DNA of 64,000 nucleotides from Enterococcus canis NBRC 100695. Lineage in GTDB: Bacteria > Bacillota > Bacilli > Lactobacillales > Enterococcaceae. The notes beneath the pieces were generated by a model, which saw only the letters and a program-made list of their open reading frames with translations, had not been told where the DNA came from and did not search any database. Where the stretch lies: the NCBI RefSeq assembly GCF_001544375.1, contig NZ_BCQJ01000001.1, positions 144,275 to 208,274 on the forward strand, in the 5' to 3' direction. A program made the translations under genes and the position numbers. Positions 45,217 through 52,635 of the stretch are shown here, piece after piece. The stretch's first letter is position 1, and each line of letters opens with the position of its first letter.

Positions 45217-46122
45217 CTATTCTACCGGCTGGTAAAAGTATTCCAATATCGCTTCATAGAGGAATTTCTCTTCAGGAGTATAAAAAGGTTTTTTAGGTCG
45301 GCACAGCAACAAGACAAATTGCAGGGTCTCCTTAAAGAAGCTCCGGTGGATATTCTTTTTCTCGGCGTATTGATACATTGAATTTTGCAAAATAATGACG
45401 GTATCTGAATGATCAGTCAGATCCAGCAGATATTCTAGTGAATCACTAGTGAAACGAATCTTCCCGCCAGGAACCCGCTTAGCTAGTCGCTCGGCTACCA
45501 AGTCATAGGTTGTATAGTTCTTCTGGAAGGTCCCGATGGGGTATGGCTTCAAACTACGCCAACTAATAGCAGCCCCTTTCTTTTCTAGTGGATGGCCATT
45601 ACGCGTATAGGCAACATATTCATCAATTTGAATAACGTGTTCTTCAAACTCATGGGGATTTAAATTAGCAGGATCAACTAACACCGCTAAATCTAAATCA
45701 TGCTGCAACAGTTTTTCTTGTAGTTCTTTGGCGCCAGCCTCAACAATTTCGATTCTAAGTTCCGGATGATCCAATATAAACTGCGGCAGAAAGGAAAGAA
45801 AATAGATACGGAGCACTGCTGAGGGCATACCAATTCGGATAGTTCCTTTTTGTTTCAAGGACTCGCGCTGAATCATCTCGCGCATTTCAGCATATTTGGC
45901 AACAATTTCCACGGCGTACTCGTATAATTGACGCCCAGCCGAGGTTAGCTTCTCTAATCGACCGTTTTTCCGTTCAAACAGTAACAATTCTTCCTCTGAT
46001 TCAAAGTTCGAAATCATCTGACTCAAGGCTGACTGGGTAATATGAATTTTACGAGCAGCTTGTGAAAGATTCAAATCTGATTCCACCACTTGAATAAAAT
46101 AATGCAGCTGCGTGATATCCAT
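45217..46122 (-). CDS. LysR family transcriptional regulator (acyl-CoA region)
   Basis: A 301-residue regulator. DNA-binding N-terminus MDITQLHYFIQVVESDLNLSQAARKIHITQSALSQMISNFESEEELLLFER and an effector domain with GTIRIGMPSAVLRIYFLSFLPQF. It lies 11 bases before the acyl-CoA-dehydrogenase-like gene on the same strand, probably in one transcript, and may control this cluster. The effector is unknown. Confidence 0.9.
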   Translation of the reverse strand: MDITQLHYFIQVVESDLNLSQAARKIHITQSALSQMISNFESEEELLLFERKNGRLEKLTSAGRQLYEYAVEIVAKYAEMREMIQRESLKQKGTIRIGMPSAVLRIYFLSFLPQFILDHPELRIEIVEAGAKELQEKLLQHDLDLAVLVDPANLNPHEFEEHVIQIDEYVAYTRNGHPLEKKGAAISWRSLKPYPIGTFQKNYTTYDLVAERLAKRVPGGKIRFTSDSLEYLLDLTDHSDTVIILQNSMYQYAEKKNIHRSFFKETLQFVLLLCRPKKPFYTPEEKFLYEAILEYFYQPVE

Positions 46123-46156
46123 GAGCTTCCTCCTTTCGGCCTATTCTGCCTTTAGT

Positions 46157-46648
46157 TTACTTCAACTTTAGTGAAATATTTTTAGCTAAATCGATGCTTT
46201 GTTTAATTTGTGTTTCACGTTTTGCGCGGCGCTCGTTATAACCACTGCAAATATAAACTTCTTCTTCGGTTTCTGGCTGGATGGCTGGTAATGCTAAACC
46301 TTTTTCTTTTACTACAAAGGTCATAAAGCTGGTATTCGCTAAATATCGTTCGCCAGTGATCAAGTTTTCCCCTATCGCTTTTGAAAAAACTTCGATGGAA
46401 CGGTGTCCGACACCTGAGACATAACTTTCAATACAAACCGCATGACCATGCTCTAAGGGATGAAGAAAATCCAGATGGTCAATAGAGGCGGTTACTACGC
46501 CGCTACGGGATAAACGAACTGCTGAAATGCCACCAGATTCATCTAACCATTGCATCAACTGACCACCAAACAAAGTTCGATGAGCATTTAGGTGAGGGTA
46601 CATAATAATATGGCTTTGGACAGCCTTTGTTTCTTTACAAGTAAGCAT
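46157..46648 (-). CDS. Acyl-CoA thioesterase (hotdog fold)
   Basis: A 163-residue YciA/BACH-type thioesterase that releases fatty acids from CoA. The hotdog motif is AHRTLFGGQLMQWLDESGGISAVRLS, followed by VVTASIDHLDFLHPLEHGHAVCIES and TSFMTFV. The start is the ATG at 46648 (MLTCKETKAVQ), 6 bases after GGAAGTG; upstream ATGs lack a site. An unusual array of TAGCA/TGCTA repeats lies in its promoter. Confidence 0.85.
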   Translation of the reverse strand: MLTCKETKAVQSHIIMYPHLNAHRTLFGGQLMQWLDESGGISAVRLSRSGVVTASIDHLDFLHPLEHGHAVCIESYVSGVGHRSIEVFSKAIGENLITGERYLANTSFMTFVVKEKGLALPAIQPETEEEVYICSGYNERRAKRETQIKQSIDLAKNISLKLK

Positions 46649-46682
46649 ATCGGTCACTTCCATTCTTTTTGCTACTATTATC

Positions 46683-46730
46683 ATAGCAAAAAATTCTGCT
46701 ATTTTTAATAATTTTCTCATAAAAATAGCA
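46683..46730. promoter_or_regulatory. Overlapping inverted repeats at the thioesterase promoter
   Basis: TGCTATTTTTA and TAAAAATAGCA (46697-46707 and 46720-46730) form a perfect 11-bp inverted repeat. ATAGCA and TGCTAT (46683-46688 and 46697-46702) form a second that shares an arm. A TATGAT -10 box overlaps the second. This looks like a multi-site operator. Confidence 0.6.
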
Positions 46731-46744
46731 AATTTCACAAGAGA

Positions 46745-46773
46745 AAAGGGGAGCAGTCTTCTCCCACTCCCCT
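46745..46773 (-). terminator. Candidate terminator after the thiolase gene
   Basis: AAGGGGAG and CTCCCCTT flank a 13-base loop; the T-run after it is short (TTCTCTT). Termination is likely but may be partial. Confidence 0.5.
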
Positions 46774-46780
46774 TCGCTGC

Positions 46781-47941
46781 TTATTCTGACATCATTTCAA
46801 AGATACCGGCTGCCCCCATACCGCCACCAATACACATAGTGACTAGACCGTATTTCCCGTCTGTATCTTCCAGATAGTTAAGTAAGCGTGAGGTCAAGAC
46901 TGCACCAGAAGCCCCTAGTGGATGGCCTAATGCCAGTGCGCCTCCGCGAGGATTCACTTTTTCAACATCTAGACCTAATTCATCGATTGTACCCAACACT
47001 TGTGCCGCAAAAGCTTCGTTAAATTCAATGGAATCCATATCATCTAAGGTTAAGCCGCTGCGTTCCATTACTTTAGGAATTGCATGGACGGGACCTAGCC
47101 CCATGATGGCAGGATCTAAGCCGGCTGTTTGGAAGCCGACGAATTTTGCGATTGGTTTGATGCCTAACTCCCGTGCTTTATCTAACGACATCACTACAAC
47201 AAAGGCTGCCGCATCATTCATTGGTGAAGAAGTCCCGGCTGTTACGACGCCGTCTTCTTTAAATGGCGACTTCAAGCCTTGCATCCCTTCAACAGTGCTG
47301 TTGTAACGAATACTTTCATCTTTGGTTAGTTTTTGTTTCTTGCCTTCAGCATCTGTGTAAGTCACTGGAATAATTTCCTTTTCAAATACGCCAGTTTCCT
47401 GTGATTTTTGCGCTTTATGATGGCTTTCTACGGCATAACGATCCATATCTTCACGCGAAATATTACGTTGGGCAGCCACATTTTCCGCTGTCATCCCCAT
47501 TGGCAAGTAAATGTCGCTATTGATTTCTACCAAATAGTCACTCTTGTCAGACTCCTCTGGCAACATATTGATATGCGTCATGGCTTCCACACCACCTGCT
47601 ACGATCACATCGGCTTGGTCCGCCATAATCGCATTGGCGGCTGTTGCGATTGATTGTAAGCCAGACGAGCAGAAACGGTTGATTGTTTGTGCGGATACCG
47701 TGTCTGGAATACCCGCGCGCTGTGCAATAATCCGCGCCATATTATGACCTTGTTTTTTTTCAGGATAGGCAACACCCACGATAATGTCATCAATTTCCTT
47801 AGGATCTAATTCCTTTACGCGATCTAAAACACCATTTAAAACCTCGGCAGAATAGTCTACCGGATGCTCATTCGCTAATGACCCTTTCCGCGCTTTGGCA
47901 ATGGCTGAACGTCCGTATGCTACGATTACTGCTTCTTTCAT
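46781..47941 (-). CDS. Acetyl-CoA acetyltransferase (thiolase)
   Basis: Condenses two acetyl-CoA or cleaves 3-ketoacyl-CoA; 386 residues. Acylated Cys in INRFCSSGLQSIA (about 90), VIVAGGVEAMTHINM, FNEAFAAQVL, GGALALGHPLGASGAVLT with the catalytic His, and TMCIGGGMGAAGIFE with the second Cys. It is last in the hbd-ech-CoA-transferase-thiolase operon. It differs in context from the mevalonate-pathway thiolase-reductase fusion of enterococci, so its role is probably degradation or short-chain acid metabolism. Confidence 0.93.
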   Translation of the reverse strand: MKEAVIVAYGRSAIAKARKGSLANEHPVDYSAEVLNGVLDRVKELDPKEIDDIIVGVAYPEKKQGHNMARIIAQRAGIPDTVSAQTINRFCSSGLQSIATAANAIMADQADVIVAGGVEAMTHINMLPEESDKSDYLVEINSDIYLPMGMTAENVAAQRNISREDMDRYAVESHHKAQKSQETGVFEKEIIPVTYTDAEGKKQKLTKDESIRYNSTVEGMQGLKSPFKEDGVVTAGTSSPMNDAAAFVVVMSLDKARELGIKPIAKFVGFQTAGLDPAIMGLGPVHAIPKVMERSGLTLDDMDSIEFNEAFAAQVLGTIDELGLDVEKVNPRGGALALGHPLGASGAVLTSRLLNYLEDTDGKYGLVTMCIGGGMGAAGIFEMMSE

Positions 47942-47959
47942 AAATAAATTCCTCCTATA

Positions 47960-49306
47960 TTATGCTAACTCTTCGACAGTTTCGGTCATGTAAGGATTTT
48001 TAAATCCTGCGGGAATGATTTTCATAGTAACGGCATCCTCCCATAGCTGTTCCCGGAAATTAGGATGGGCGATGGCAATCAAAGCTTCAGCGCGTTCTTG
48101 CAGACTCCGGTTTTTCAGAACGGCTTTCCCGTATTCTGTTACAATCATATCTACGTCATTTTTAGAGGTCGTCACGATAGTGCCTGGCACAAATGTGGGC
48201 ACGATTTTAGAAAATTGATCATCTTTGGCCGTGGAATACAAGCAAATCACGCTCTTCCCGTTTTTAGCACGATGGGCACCGCGGGCAAATTCGGCTTGAC
48301 CACCAGTCGAGGAATAATACGTACCGCGAATCATTTCTGAGCTGACTTGTCCGTAAAGATCCACTTCAACCGCAGCGTTGATACTGATAAAGTTTTCTAA
48401 CTGACCTACGATATGCGGGTCATTGGTTTCATCAGTTCTCAGCATATGAATTTCTTCATTGTTGTCCATGAAATCATAGAGGTGGCGGCTTCCTGCGGCA
48501 AAGTTAGCCACAGAATGACCTGGGTTTAATTTCTTATTCTTGTTAGTGATAACCCCTTGCTCGTACAAATCAACAAAGGTATCAATCATCATTTCCGAAT
48601 GGAAGCTCAGATCTTTTTTGTCAGCTAAGAACTTCCCAACAGCACTTGGCATGGAGCCAATTCCTAATTGGATTGTATCGCCATCTTGAACCATGTCTGC
48701 AATCGTTTTACCAATAGCTAAGTCTTTTTCGTTTGGCTCGATTACCGGTAATTCGGGAATTTTAGCATTAGACTCAATTAAAGCCGTTACTTCCGAAATG
48801 TGGATTTTGTTTTCATAGCCAAATGTTCGGGGCATATTGGGATTGACTTCCAAAATGATTTTTTTGGCTACCTCTAATACCTCAGCGCTTCCGTTAACCG
48901 TTGTTCCTAGCGAAAAATTGCCGTCCTCATCCATTGGCGAAACCGTTGCCATAAAAATTGGTTCCTTTTCACGGTTTTGCATGATCCGTCCAATATCGGA
49001 TAAATGATTAGGGATCACATCAATGATACCGGGATTTTTCTTCCGTTCTGCCCGGTCAAAACCAGACATAAAGAAGGTATATTGTTTCAAGACATTTGCT
49101 GGTAAATCAAAGCCTGGTGAAGTCGACAAGGTCCGATACATCCGGTTGTCCTTCAACCCATCGTATTCCCGCAAAGCATTCAAAATGGTTGGCGGCTCAG
49201 CAGCCACTCCTCCTAGGAACATGGCATCGCCTGGTTCGATTTCTTTAATTGCCAGTTCAGGTGTCGTTAACCGTTCTTGGTACATTTTTTGATATTGCTC
49301 TTTCAT
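47960..49306 (-). CDS. Acetyl-CoA hydrolase/CoA-transferase family protein
   Basis: A 448-residue family I CoA-transferase, similar in pattern to butyryl-CoA:acetate and 4-hydroxybutyrate CoA-transferases. An N-terminal GGVAAEPPTILNAL, the oxyanion motif QLGIGSMPSAVGKFLADKKDLSFHSEMMIDTFVDLYEQG with the likely catalytic Glu in HSEM, and VEVDLYGQVSSEMIRGTYYSSTGGQAEFARGA follow the family. It would let the operon exchange acyl-CoA for acetate. GGAGCG precedes the ATG. Confidence 0.88.
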   Translation of the reverse strand: MKEQYQKMYQERLTTPELAIKEIEPGDAMFLGGVAAEPPTILNALREYDGLKDNRMYRTLSTSPGFDLPANVLKQYTFFMSGFDRAERKKNPGIIDVIPNHLSDIGRIMQNREKEPIFMATVSPMDEDGNFSLGTTVNGSAEVLEVAKKIILEVNPNMPRTFGYENKIHISEVTALIESNAKIPELPVIEPNEKDLAIGKTIADMVQDGDTIQLGIGSMPSAVGKFLADKKDLSFHSEMMIDTFVDLYEQGVITNKNKKLNPGHSVANFAAGSRHLYDFMDNNEEIHMLRTDETNDPHIVGQLENFISINAAVEVDLYGQVSSEMIRGTYYSSTGGQAEFARGAHRAKNGKSVICLYSTAKDDQFSKIVPTFVPGTIVTTSKNDVDMIVTEYGKAVLKNRSLQERAEALIAIAHPNFREQLWEDAVTMKIIPAGFKNPYMTETVEELA

Positions 49307-49321
49307 GTCAGTTCGCTCCTT

Positions 49322-50101
49322 CTATTTATTGGTAAAGTGCGGTTTTCTACGTTCAATAAAGGCATTTACACCTTCTGTTTCATCTTCAGTTCCAAATAGC
49401 TTACCAAAGCCTGCTGCTTCTAACTTGAGGCCTTCTTCTAGCGTCGTTTCTAAGCCTTGATCCATCACTCTTTTAGCGGTGGCTTGACTAATTGGTGCGT
49501 TGGCTAAGAGTTTAACGGTCCACTCTTTCAAAACACTCTCTAATTCCTCTTCTGGCGCCACTTGATTTAAAATCCCCATGTTAAAGGCCGTTTCGGCGTC
49601 AATATTTTTCCCGGTAAAGACTAATTCTTTGGCTCTGCCAGGACCAATCAAACGGGCTAAACGTTGGGTACCACCGTAGCCAGGCATGATGCCTAAGCCC
49701 ACTTCAGGTAAGCCCATTTTGGCGTTAGGTGTACCAATACGCAAATCACATGCTAACGTGATTTCCATTCCACCGCCCAGTGCAAAGCCTTGGATAACGG
49801 CGATGGTTGGTGCTGGAAAACGCGAAAGCTTCAGCAGTACTCGATTGCCCATTGCGGACAAGCTGGCAGCTGCTTCAGGTTCTCGTCCGACAAATTCTTT
49901 GATATCTGCCCCGGCGGCAAAAGCTTTGTCCCCAGCCCCGCGAACTAATAATAGTCTGATATCCGCTCTATACAATTCATCCAACGCAGTCTCTAATTCT
50001 GTCATAACTTGCTGACTGAGAACATTGAGAATCTTAGGACGGTTCAGGGTAATCGTGACAACTTCGTTTTCAACAGAAACTAAAATCGTTTCATATTTCA
50101 T
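49322..50101 (-). CDS. Enoyl-CoA hydratase (crotonase family)
   Basis: Hydrates 2-enoyl-CoA to 3-hydroxyacyl-CoA; 259 residues. Crotonase motifs: KAFAAGADIKEFVGREP, IQGFALGGGMEITLACDLRIGTPNAKMGLPEVGLGIMPGYGGTQRLARLIG (both oxyanion Gly and catalytic Glu positions are kept). It lies 11 bases after hbd and 15 before the CoA-transferase gene. Confidence 0.92.
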   Translation of the reverse strand: MKYETILVSVENEVVTITLNRPKILNVLSQQVMTELETALDELYRADIRLLLVRGAGDKAFAAGADIKEFVGREPEAAASLSAMGNRVLLKLSRFPAPTIAVIQGFALGGGMEITLACDLRIGTPNAKMGLPEVGLGIMPGYGGTQRLARLIGPGRAKELVFTGKNIDAETAFNMGILNQVAPEEELESVLKEWTVKLLANAPISQATAKRVMDQGLETTLEEGLKLEAAGFGKLFGTEDETEGVNAFIERRKPHFTNK

Positions 50102-50112
50102 ACCAGTTCCTC

Positions 50113-50964
50113 CTATTCGTAGTTATAAAAGCCGCGACCAGTCTTCTTACCTAACCAGCCAGCCTCAACGTACTGACGGAGTAACGGACAAATGCGATAT
50201 TTTGAATCGCCAAATCCTTGATAGATTACTTCGAAAACAGCCAGACAGACATCCAGTCCGACGAAATCCGCTAACTGTAAAGGTCCCATTGGCATATTAG
50301 CGCCTAAACGCATGGCTTCATCGACTTCTTCCACTGTTGCAATGCCTTCGTAAACAGTGAACATCGCTTCGCCAATCATGGACATCAAAATGCGGTTTAC
50401 CACAAAGGCTGGTGAATCCTTCACGTCGATGGAGACTTTTTTCATGGTTTCAGCTAAATCTGCGATTACCTTTCGTGTTTCATCACTGGTTCTCAAGCCG
50501 CTAACAATTTCGACTAATTTCATCACAGGTACTGGATTAAAGAAGTGCATGCCCACGACTTGTTCAGGTCGCTGTGTCACCGCTGCAATGGAAGTAATTG
50601 ACAGACTTGATGTATTAGAAGCTAAGATTGCTTCAGGCTTCGTAATTTCATCTAGTTGACGGAAGATTTCCAATTTGATTTTTTTATTCTCGGTGGCAGC
50701 TTCAATGACGATATCAACGTCCTTCGCATCTTGGTAATCCGTTGATAAACTGATGTTGCCTAAAATTGTGTCTTTATCAGAAGCTGTGATTTTTTCTTTT
50801 TCTACCAGGCGCTCCACTTGCTTTTTGATCTTTGCAAAACCCTTTTCGACAAATTCTTGTCTGATGTCATTCAAAATCACTTCAATGTCGCTTTGAGCTA
50901 ATACCTGTGCGATACCTGACCCCATTTGTCCTGAGCCGATCACCATTGCTTTTTTGATTGTCAT
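50113..50964 (-). CDS. 3-Hydroxyacyl-CoA (3-hydroxybutyryl-CoA) dehydrogenase
   Basis: NAD-dependent oxidation of 3-hydroxyacyl-CoA, or the reverse; 283 residues, the length of Hbd-type single enzymes. NAD motif VIGSGQMGSGIAQVLAQSD, ASNTSSLSITSIA, VVGMHFFNPVPVMKLVEIV with the catalytic His and PAFVVNRILMSMIGEA. First gene of its four-gene operon, with GGAGGA before the ATG. The upstream gap holds a hairpin and a TCTGCTATTT motif. Confidence 0.93.
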   Translation of the reverse strand: MTIKKAMVIGSGQMGSGIAQVLAQSDIEVILNDIRQEFVEKGFAKIKKQVERLVEKEKITASDKDTILGNISLSTDYQDAKDVDIVIEAATENKKIKLEIFRQLDEITKPEAILASNTSSLSITSIAAVTQRPEQVVGMHFFNPVPVMKLVEIVSGLRTSDETRKVIADLAETMKKVSIDVKDSPAFVVNRILMSMIGEAMFTVYEGIATVEEVDEAMRLGANMPMGPLQLADFVGLDVCLAVFEVIYQGFGDSKYRICPLLRQYVEAGWLGKKTGRGFYNYE

Positions 50965-51045
50965 GAAAAATTTCCTCCATCCTTGGCTTTTTTAAAGATA
51001 AGCAGTAATTGGCGAAAGATTGTTACGAATTCCGGCTTACCTTCA

Positions 51046-51057
51046 AATCTGCTATTT
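51046..51057. promoter_or_regulatory. TCTGCTATTT motif upstream of hbd operon
   Basis: AATCTGCTATTT repeats the core found in the thioesterase promoter (46695-46704) 4.4 kb away. It may be a shared operator of the acyl-CoA genes. Confidence 0.4.
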
Positions 51058-51069
51058 CCCTTGAAAGAA

Positions 51070-51096
51070 GGGCTGTGGCATGATTGCCACAGACCC
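51070..51096 (-). terminator. Hairpin after the acyl-CoA dehydrogenase gene
   Basis: GGG-CTGTGGC and GCCACAG-CCC form a 10-bp stem with one bulge. The following T-run is poor (TTCTTTC), so it may be a partial terminator between the acyl-CoA dehydrogenase gene and hbd. Confidence 0.5.
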
Positions 51097-51108
51097 TAAT
51101 GGTTGGGT

Positions 51109-52332
51109 TTAAACAAATGCTTGCTTGCCTGTTAAGAAACGACCGATGATCAATGCATTGATCTCATGAGTTCCTTCGTAAGAATAAATGGCTTCCGCAT
51201 CAGCAAACATCCGCGCCACACCTGTCTCAAGCGTGATTCCGTTACCACCACACAATTCACGAGCTAGCGCCACACTTTCACGCATCCGCATCGCATTGTG
51301 CATCTTCCCGATAGAAGAATTTTGTTCTGCGAAGATGCCGCGGTCTTGTAATTTTGCTAAGTTGATAGAGTAAGAAAGGTTCGCCACCACATTTGCTTGA
51401 ATGCGAGCTAATTTTTCTTGAACTAATTGGTAAGAAGCAATTTTCTTGCCGAATTGGTCACGCTCTTTCACGTATTTCAAGGCATATTCGAAGGCCCCCA
51501 TTGTGATACCAGTTGCTAAGTCGGTTACGAAACCGCGAGTAATGCCCAAGATATGAGCAACATCTTTAAATGAATTGACATTTACTAAGCGGCGGTCATC
51601 TGTCACTTTTACATCTTTAAAGGTAATGTGACCATTTTGTACTAAACGTAACGCAATTTTTTCTTCAATTTTTTCAACGGTGATACCTTCTGAATCGCCA
51701 GGTACCATGAAGGCTTTGACTTTTCCGTCTGCTACGTCACGAGCGAAAACAGCCATTTCATTGGCAGTTGCTGCGCCACCAATCCAGCGTTTTTCACCAT
51801 TGATTACCCATTCGTCACCAATTTTTTCAGCGGTAGTCGCTAAGCCACCAGCAACATCTGACCCATGCTCAGGCTCTGTTAAAGCGAAACAGCCTTGAAT
51901 TTCAAAGTCCATGGCTTTTTTCGCCCAACGATCGATTTGTTCTGGCGAGCCGCCTTGTAGAATTGTTTGTAAGAATAGGCCTGTGTGTACAGTATAGAAA
52001 GTCGCGATTGACGCATCATGTTTTGCAAGCTCAACTGTTTTAAAGACGTTATAGACAGGGCTTGTAGCGGTTACAAAATTTTTGTCATAGACTTTTTTAC
52101 CAGGTCGTTCTTCAAATAGTTTGTCGTTATCTAACAATTGCAATGGGGCTAATGAGGTAAATTGATCAAAAGGAAATTCCGCCTTTTCCCAGTGTTCATC
52201 AACTACTGGCATAATGGTTTCATCTAAAGTTTTTCTTAGATCACTCAATACTTCTAATTCACCAGTTGTTAGCTCATGGGATAATTCATACAGGTCAGAC
52301 GGGTAAAATTCCTTTGCATTGATCTTTGTCAT
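51109..52332 (-). CDS. Acyl-CoA dehydrogenase
   Basis: A 407-residue FAD enzyme with the order helical domain, beta domain (CFALTEPEHGSDVAGGLATTAEK, WVINGEKRWIGGAATANEMAVFA) and helical domain (FGKKIASYQLVQEKLARIQANV). The catalytic Glu is present in IYSYEGTHEINALIIGRFLTG, a form close to glutaryl-CoA dehydrogenases. No electron-transfer flavoprotein genes are in the window. GGAGTGA precedes the ATG. A cre-like site at 52368-52381 suggests CcpA repression. Confidence 0.92.
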   Translation of the reverse strand: MTKINAKEFYPSDLYELSHELTTGELEVLSDLRKTLDETIMPVVDEHWEKAEFPFDQFTSLAPLQLLDNDKLFEERPGKKVYDKNFVTATSPVYNVFKTVELAKHDASIATFYTVHTGLFLQTILQGGSPEQIDRWAKKAMDFEIQGCFALTEPEHGSDVAGGLATTAEKIGDEWVINGEKRWIGGAATANEMAVFARDVADGKVKAFMVPGDSEGITVEKIEEKIALRLVQNGHITFKDVKVTDDRRLVNVNSFKDVAHILGITRGFVTDLATGITMGAFEYALKYVKERDQFGKKIASYQLVQEKLARIQANVVANLSYSINLAKLQDRGIFAEQNSSIGKMHNAMRMRESVALARELCGGNGITLETGVARMFADAEAIYSYEGTHEINALIIGRFLTGKQAFV

Positions 52333-52597
52333 CGTTCATCACTCCTATTATTTTTTTGCTCACATTTTGTAAGCCTTTTCAATATCTAGTTTAAGGGCAT
52401 TTCGGTTAGAAAAAAACTTATGAATAATTAAGCAACCTATTAGCTAAACTTATAGATAAGATATAAACGTTGATTTGATAGGATTTCTGTTTTAAAAAAA
52501 CATCAAAAATTCACTAAAAAAAGTTTATTTTTGACGATTGATAGATCATGCTCCCTATAAGCTGCACTTATCTTTCTCATTTTTTTGTGAAATATAA
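52333..52597. other. AT-rich intergenic region upstream of the acyl-CoA dehydrogenase gene
   Basis: No gene. It holds the acyl-CoA dehydrogenase promoter, with candidate TTCTAA and TAGATA boxes 17 bases apart on the minus strand, near 52384-52412, and the cre-like site. The rest is AT-rich with no hairpin I can support. Confidence 0.4.
52368..52381 (-). promoter_or_regulatory. Candidate cre (CcpA) site
   Basis: TGAAAAGGCTTACA on the minus strand matches TGWAANCGNTNWCA with one mismatch (G for C at position 7). It lies 36 bases before the acyl-CoA dehydrogenase ATG, within the promoter or just after the start of transcription. Confidence 0.6.
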
Positions 52598-52627
52598 CAA
52601 AAAAAGACACCTTATAGAAAGGTGCCT
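52598..52627 (-). terminator. Terminator of the adenine-deaminase-like gene
   Basis: GGCACCTT and AAGGTGTC flank a 5-base loop, then TTTTTTT on the minus strand. Confidence 0.85.
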
Positions 52628-52635
52628 TCATCACT

